Below, piece after piece: positions 5,659-8,442 of a stretch of 8,442 nucleotides of DNA. The notes beneath the pieces were generated by a model, which was given only the letters and a program-made list of their open reading frames with translations, was not told the DNA's origin and did not search any database. The stretch comes from Komagataeibacter kakiaceti JCM 25156 (GTDB taxonomy: Bacteria > Pseudomonadota > Alphaproteobacteria > Acetobacterales > Acetobacteraceae). Numbering within the stretch: the first letter of the stretch is position 1; every line of letters starts with the position of its first letter. Both the position numbers and the translations under genes were made by a program. Where the stretch lies: positions 1 through 8,442 of the forward strand of contig NZ_BAIO01000076.1 of NCBI RefSeq assembly GCF_000613305.1, read 5' to 3'.

Positions 5659-5889
5659 TCAGAAGCAGTTCCTGTCCTGCGCCACGGTCATGGCGTGGGC
5701 CGCCAGAAAGCGGAACTGGGCCTGCTCTTCGGGGAAGGCGGGAATGCCGTGGAGCGCATGCGATGATTTATGGTAGCGGTGCAGGCTGCCCGCCCGCCGC
5801 CACGGGCGGTCCGGATGCTGTTTGTTCCACAGGCTGATGGCCCGCAGTTCAAGTTCCTGATTATCTGCTTCATGATCTGACTGCGTCAT
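5659..5889 (-). CDS. Small hypothetical protein, 76 residues
   Basis: The start at ATG 5889 is chosen because AAGGGAG precedes it with a 6-base gap; a nearby in-frame ATG two codons upstream abuts that site. The sequence is hydrophilic and rich in His, Arg and aromatic residues: a short acidic head (TQSDHEADNQELELRAIS), then LWNKQHPDRPWRRAGSLHRY, HKSSHALHGIPAFPEEQ and FRFLAAHAM, ending in NCF. There is no signal peptide or membrane segment. I do not recognise the family. The head 'ELELRAISLWNKQHPDRPW' resembles, loosely, small proteins with a 'RAxxLWExxGxP' motif, but the remainder does not fit. The clear binding site and the terminator-like hairpin behind it make it a likely real gene with its own transcript. 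Confidence 0.55.
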   Translation of the reverse strand: MTQSDHEADNQELELRAISLWNKQHPDRPWRRAGSLHRYHKSSHALHGIPAFPEEQAQFRFLAAHAMTVAQDRNCF

Positions 5890-6125
5890 GTCCATCTCCC
5901 TTACATCCATGCTGTGGGCGTTGGAACGGTCACGAGGTCTGTATCCGGGCAGGCATCTGCTGCTTCTGCGCCATGGCACAGGCAGCAACGCATCATGATA
6001 GTACAGGTTGCGCCTTATGGGTGTGTCAATGCATGACAGGACAGGGGGAAGCATGGTGTCCGGCATTGCCTGAAACCATACGACGCCAGCGGGCATGAAA
6101 GAAAACGGCAGAAGGAAGAAGCAGG

Positions 6126-6148
6126 GCCCCGCAAAGGGCGTGCGGGGC
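6126..6148. repeat. GC-rich inverted repeat
   Basis: GCCCCGC (6126-6132) and GCGGGGC (6142-6148) are perfect 7-base arms around a 9-base loop. No T-run follows in either direction, so it is a weak terminator candidate at best. It is the first of three inverted repeats in 86 bases. Confidence 0.4.
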
Positions 6149-6162
6149 AGGTATTACGGAAG

Positions 6163-6180
6163 AAAGTGTGATTACACTTT
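6163..6180. promoter_or_regulatory. 18-bp perfect palindrome, possible operator
   Basis: AAAGTGT-GATT-ACACTTT has perfect 7-base arms around a 4-base centre, the size of a typical dimeric repressor site. It contains TGTGATTACA, which resembles half of a CRP/FNR-type site, but the TCACA partner is absent at the right spacing. It lies 37 bases upstream of the TATAAT at 6217. Confidence 0.4.
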
Positions 6181-6192
6181 AATACATTCAGT

Positions 6193-6222
6193 AACAATGA
6201 ATTTCATCGTTGCCTCTATAAT
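6193..6222 (+). promoter_or_regulatory. Possible promoter with overlapping 19-bp inverted repeat
   Basis: TATAAT at 6217-6222 is a perfect -10 hexamer on the plus strand. No good -35 box stands 16-18 bases upstream; instead the position is occupied by AACAATGAATTTCATCGTT (6193-6211), an inverted repeat with 8 of 9 arm bases matching around a central T. A regulator bound there would control access to the promoter or activate it. The first convincing gene downstream is the lipoprotein at 6448, which would imply a leader of about 220 bases. Confidence 0.3.
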
Positions 6223-6447
6223 CCACATTTAGTGTTCATATGGTATGCGCGCCAGATGTTTTTGCAGGACTGTCATAATCAGCCTTACGATGACAGGCAT
6301 TCAACATGTCCGCATGGTCCGCCGCCGGCTTCTGTGCGTGGTCGTGGCTGGCATGGGGCTGAAACCGGTTCCAGTGTGAGTGGACAGTACTGCGCGGGGT
6401 CGGTACCTGCCGATGTTTTAGCAATGCGTATCGGTTACCTTTAATAG

Positions 6448-6675
6448 ATGCGGTCCTCCCTGCACCGAGTATTGATCATGGTGGGGTGTGTTGTCATCCT
6501 GTCGGCCTGCGCGTCCCATCCGCGCAGGATGGAATATGACCTCGACCCGGCGGATGAAGCGCATAGTTTCGCGCCACAGGATGAGGGTCCCCGCGACCAT
6601 GGCGGTAACAGCCAGCTCTGGGCCGATATGCTGCGCACCGCCATGCGGGCCGGAATGGGCATGATCCATCGTTGA
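6448..6675 (+). CDS. Small lipoprotein
   Basis: The 75-residue product has a classic lipoprotein signal: basic MRSSLHR, hydrophobic VLIMVGCVVI, lipobox LSAC with the lipidated Cys at 21, then a 55-residue mature part. Residue +2 after the Cys is Ala, so outer-membrane sorting would be expected by the enterobacterial rule. The mature part is polar and unstructured at first (SHPRRMEYDLDPADEAHSF), then has a short amphipathic helix LWADMLRTAMRAGMGM near the end. No family is recognised. No strong ribosome binding site precedes the ATG, which lowers confidence. A competing minus-strand frame over the same bases has no comparable features. Confidence 0.55.
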   Translation: MRSSLHRVLIMVGCVVILSACASHPRRMEYDLDPADEAHSFAPQDEGPRDHGGNSQLWADMLRTAMRAGMGMIHR

Positions 6676-6712
6676 GAAGCTTTCTGGGGAAAGCGTCACC
6701 AAAAACTTCCTT
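6676..6712. repeat. Intergenic palindromic repeat, copy 2
   Basis: GCTTTC-TGGG-GAAAGC (6679-6694) is a perfect 6-base hairpin, followed by GTCACCAAAAACTTCC. Read on the minus strand this is GGAAGTTTTTGGTGACGC plus the second arm. It aligns with copy 1 at 1290-1335 and is close to the intergenic repeat I recall from Komagataeibacter genomes, of the form AAGTTTTTGGTGAAGCTTT with a pairing arm. It begins directly after the lipoprotein stop codon and could protect or terminate that mRNA. Confidence 0.5.
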
Positions 6713-6778
6713 ACGATTTGCTTTCTGTCTCAAAAACAGGGGGTTCATGCGGTCTTCATAGTAAAATATGGACGCAAT

Positions 6779-6802
6779 GGTTTTTATTTTGAATAAAAGA
6801 CC
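6779..6802. repeat. AT-rich inverted repeat between two exported-protein genes
   Basis: GGTTTTTATT, a TTG loop and AATAAAAGACC pair at 10 positions with a single bulge. The element lies about midway between the lipoprotein stop and the next start. It might be a weak terminator hairpin or part of the promoter of the secreted-protein gene. Confidence 0.3.
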
Positions 6803-6905
6803 TTCGTTATTCAGGGCGGACTACTTCCGGATCATGCGCGGGCCGACATAGTTAGGCCATATATTCACAATATAAATAGCCGCATGACGAAAAAGAGAAG
6901 ACCTG

Positions 6906-7238
6906 ATGCCTGAAAAGATTTTCTTTGTGGGGGCGATCCTGCTGGCTGGCCTGTGCGCCATCGGCCCGGCGGCACAGGCGCGGATGCACCGTATCAACCT
7001 CATGTTTGTATCACACCCTCTCGGTGACCGGCAGCGTGTCGGTTCGCCTTATGGGGTTGTGAAGGGCCATCATGCCGCCATGCCGGAAAAGGGCACGGCC
7101 TATGCCGGAGTTGAAGCGAAGTACGAGGGTCTTTCCGGCGGCCGGGCCTACGCCACGGGCATGAGTGTCGGGATCAGCCGGGCTTCGCACCGCAATGTTT
7201 TCCGTGACTGCATGATCCAGAACGGGGCGTGGGAATAG
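6906..7238 (+). CDS. Small secreted protein of unknown function
   Basis: This gene encodes 110 residues from an ATG preceded by AAGAGAAG (6893-6900). Residues 1-25 form a Sec signal peptide: Lys4, the hydrophobic core IFFVGAILLAGLCAIG, and the cleavage motif AQA before Arg26. The mature 85-residue protein is basic and Gly/His-rich (HPLGDRQRVGSPYGVVKGHH), followed by a segment that may form strands (TAYAGVEAKYEGLSGGRAYA). It ends FRDCMIQNGAWE, the common 'F..CM...GW' ending of small periplasmic proteins, with one Cys at 102. No family is recognised. An AT-rich TATAAA lies at 6871-6876, 30 bases upstream, and could be its -10 box. The gene is convergent with treY. Periplasmic location is inferred. 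Confidence 0.65.
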   Translation: MPEKIFFVGAILLAGLCAIGPAAQARMHRINLMFVSHPLGDRQRVGSPYGVVKGHHAAMPEKGTAYAGVEAKYEGLSGGRAYATGMSVGISRASHRNVFRDCMIQNGAWE

Positions 7239-7247
7239 GTGCGCGTT

Positions 7248-7265
7248 ACGGGCTGACCGGCCCGT
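7248..7265. terminator. Hairpin between convergent genes, possible shared terminator
   Basis: ACGGGC (7248-7253) and GCCCGT (7260-7265) form a perfect 6-base stem around a 6-base loop. It lies 9 bases after the secreted-protein stop and 6 bases after the treY stop, in the only gap between these convergent genes. No T-run is present on either side, so termination by this hairpin alone is uncertain. Confidence 0.4.
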
Positions 7266-7271
7266 GAACGA

Positions 7272-8442
7272 TCAGGCCCCCGCACCCGCGTCCGCATCGC
7301 GCACAAGGCAGGTGATGGGGATGTGCCCGTGTTCAAAGGGCATGGTCGCCTGCCGGGGGATTTCACCCAGCAGGCTGTGCCACTGGCCTGTATGCTGTGG
7401 CAGGTCCAAGGCAAAATCCAGTTCCCGGCCCGCCGCCAGCGTGCTGGCGCAGGGCTGCATGGCCAGCGGTAGCCGGGGGGCCGCGACAAGCAGGCTCATG
7501 CCCGCGTAGCGACGCAGGAAGGCGATGGCATGGCCCTGATCCGGGCCGGTAATGGTGACGGGCTCATACGTGCCCCGGGCGAACAGGTCCGGATATTGCT
7601 GCCGGAATGACAGGACACGCCGGATCATGTCCTGCTTGATCCGCCCCGTGCGCCATGTGGCCGCCGCCGTGTCGAAGCTGGAGCACTGTTCCAGCAGGGC
7701 GGCGCGGTGGGCGAAATCCACCGGGGCGCGGTTATCGGGGTCAACCAGGCTGAAATCCCACAGGTCGCACCCCTGGTACAGATCCGGCACCCCCGGCGTG
7801 GTCAGGCGCAGCAGGGTCTGGGCCAGGCCGTTCAGCGCCCCGGCGGGCGCGATCCGGGCAACAAGGTCTTCAAGCTGTGACAGGAAATCCCCCGACGTAT
7901 CGGGGTTGAGCAGCCGCTCGGTAAAGGCGGCGCAGGCATTTTCATAGTCCGCGTTGGGCGTGATCCAGTCCGTATGGCGCTTGGCTTCACGCAGGGCCTT
8001 GGTCTGCCATGTGGCGATACGGCGGTGAAAACGCGCGCGCGCCCCCCGGTCGGCAAAGGGGTCCAGCGGCCACGCGCCCACCAGTGTCTGGTACAGCATC
8101 AGTTCATCAATGCGGTCGGGCCCGGCGGCGTCGGTCGCGCCGTTACGGGCGAACCAGCCCTGCGCCAGCGTTTCCCATTGCGCGGCCATCTCGCTCAGGA
8201 CCGCGAGGCGCGCGCGGCTGTCCTCGCCGCGTTTGTGGTCGTGGGTGGCGGTGGCCAGCAATGTGTCCGGGTGGTGGTTCAGGCGGTCCGCGCAGCGGAT
8301 ATGAAACGCGGGCACCGACAGGCTCAGCACGCCGGGGTCGGAGCCAACTTCGTTGCGCGACAGCAGGCGGGCGTAACGGTACAGGCCCGTATCTTCCAGC
8401 GATTTCGCGGCCAGCGGCGCGGTCAGGTGTTCGAATGCCTGC
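7272..8442 (-). CDS. treY: Maltooligosyltrehalose synthase, C-terminal part
   Basis: TreY, a GH13 enzyme, converts the reducing-end alpha-1,4 bond of maltooligosaccharides to alpha-1,1, after which TreZ releases trehalose. The visible 389 residues are the C-terminal part; the family is usually about 850-950 residues, so the start lies beyond the right edge. The visible part opens with AKSLEDTGLYRYARLLSRNE and VGSDP, matching the conserved 'K.vEDTa.YRY.rLls.NEVG.dP' block. It continues with TATHDHKRGED (about 64-74), the GH13 region carrying an active-site His-Asp. Then come ELMLYQTLVGAWP (near 112-124), ALREAKRHTDW and PGVPDLYQGCDLWDF, followed by SLVDPDNRAPVDF (near 216-243). The consensus 'THDTKR' has His for Thr here (THDHKR). 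The C-terminal 100 residues form the variable beta domain, ending DADAGAGA. The TreY-TreZ pathway supports osmotic and desiccation tolerance; neighbouring tre or glg genes would lie outside the window. Confidence 0.93.
   Translation of the reverse strand, partial: QAFEHLTAPLAAKSLEDTGLYRYARLLSRNEVGSDPGVLSLSVPAFHIRCADRLNHHPDTLLATATHDHKRGEDSRARLAVLSEMAAQWETLAQGWFARNGATDAAGPDRIDELMLYQTLVGAWPLDPFADRGARARFHRRIATWQTKALREAKRHTDWITPNADYENACAAFTERLLNPDTSGDFLSQLEDLVARIAPAGALNGLAQTLLRLTTPGVPDLYQGCDLWDFSLVDPDNRAPVDFAHRAALLEQCSSFDTAAATWRTGRIKQDMIRRVLSFRQQYPDLFARGTYEPVTITGPDQGHAIAFLRRYAGMSLLVAAPRLPLAMQPCASTLAAGRELDFALDLPQHTGQWHSLLGEIPRQATMPFEHGHIPITCLVRDADAGAGA

Larger units (their letters stand above)
5890..6447. 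other. Non-coding interval with three inverted repeats and a -10 box
   Basis: These 558 bases separate the minus-strand 76-residue gene from the plus-strand lipoprotein gene, so promoters for both directions are expected here. No open frame has a convincing start or protein character. The only structured part is 6126-6222, with three consecutive inverted repeats and a TATAAT, all listed separately. An 18-codon frame at 6306-6362 with four Trp codons is described as a finding. I see nothing else in 6223-6447. Confidence 0.6.

Noticed and set aside
6418..6702. 94-codon minus-strand frame over the lipoprotein gene
   Set aside because: No signal, motif or binding site, and it runs through the hairpin repeat; the plus-strand frame has a complete lipoprotein signal and lipobox.

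Overview
The window looks like chromosomal DNA of a high-GC alphaproteobacterium, most likely an acetic acid bacterium (Acetobacteraceae, Komagataeibacter/Gluconacetobacter-like). The pointers are the codon usage, the protein flavour of HldE, GmhB and TreY, and two degenerate copies of an intergenic palindromic sequence that I recall as common in that group. The genus is an inference; no rRNA or other taxonomic marker is present.

Layout from left to right. Positions 1-195 (minus) hold the N-terminus of an exported or membrane protein cut by the window edge. Positions 196-654 are non-coding, with an AT-rich stretch carrying a near-perfect 33-bp inverted repeat. Positions 655-1119 (minus) encode a hypothetical protein with a probable winged-helix N-terminus. 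Positions 1404-5459 (minus) form the core of the window, a four-gene envelope-sugar cluster read gmhB -> hldE -> glycosyltransferase family 25 -> AGE-family epimerase/isomerase. Positions 5659-5889 (minus) encode a 76-residue hypothetical protein with a likely terminator behind it. Positions 5890-6447 are non-coding, with three consecutive inverted repeats and a TATAAT box. Positions 6448-6675 and 6906-7238 (both plus) encode a small lipoprotein and a small secreted protein. From 7272 to the right edge (minus) lies the C-terminal part of treY, maltooligosyltrehalose synthase.

How the genes work together: GmhB (heptose-1,7-bisphosphate 7-phosphatase) and HldE (heptose-7-P kinase plus heptose-1-P adenylyltransferase) catalyse successive steps to ADP-heptose for the LPS inner core. 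The GT25 enzyme is of a type that decorates LPS, and the AGE-family protein is a sugar epimerase or isomerase. TreY belongs to a separate trehalose pathway (TreY/TreZ) and points the other way from the small secreted gene.

The most important observation is that hldE is broken by what looks like loss of one G near position 3841-3842. Both halves are otherwise intact and highly conserved, so this is either a very recent mutation abolishing the adenylyltransferase domain or a sequencing/assembly error. I see no transposase, tRNA, rRNA or CRISPR array. I also find no convincing undescribed multi-gene system; the unexplained material is mostly regulatory palindromes and small orphan exported proteins.
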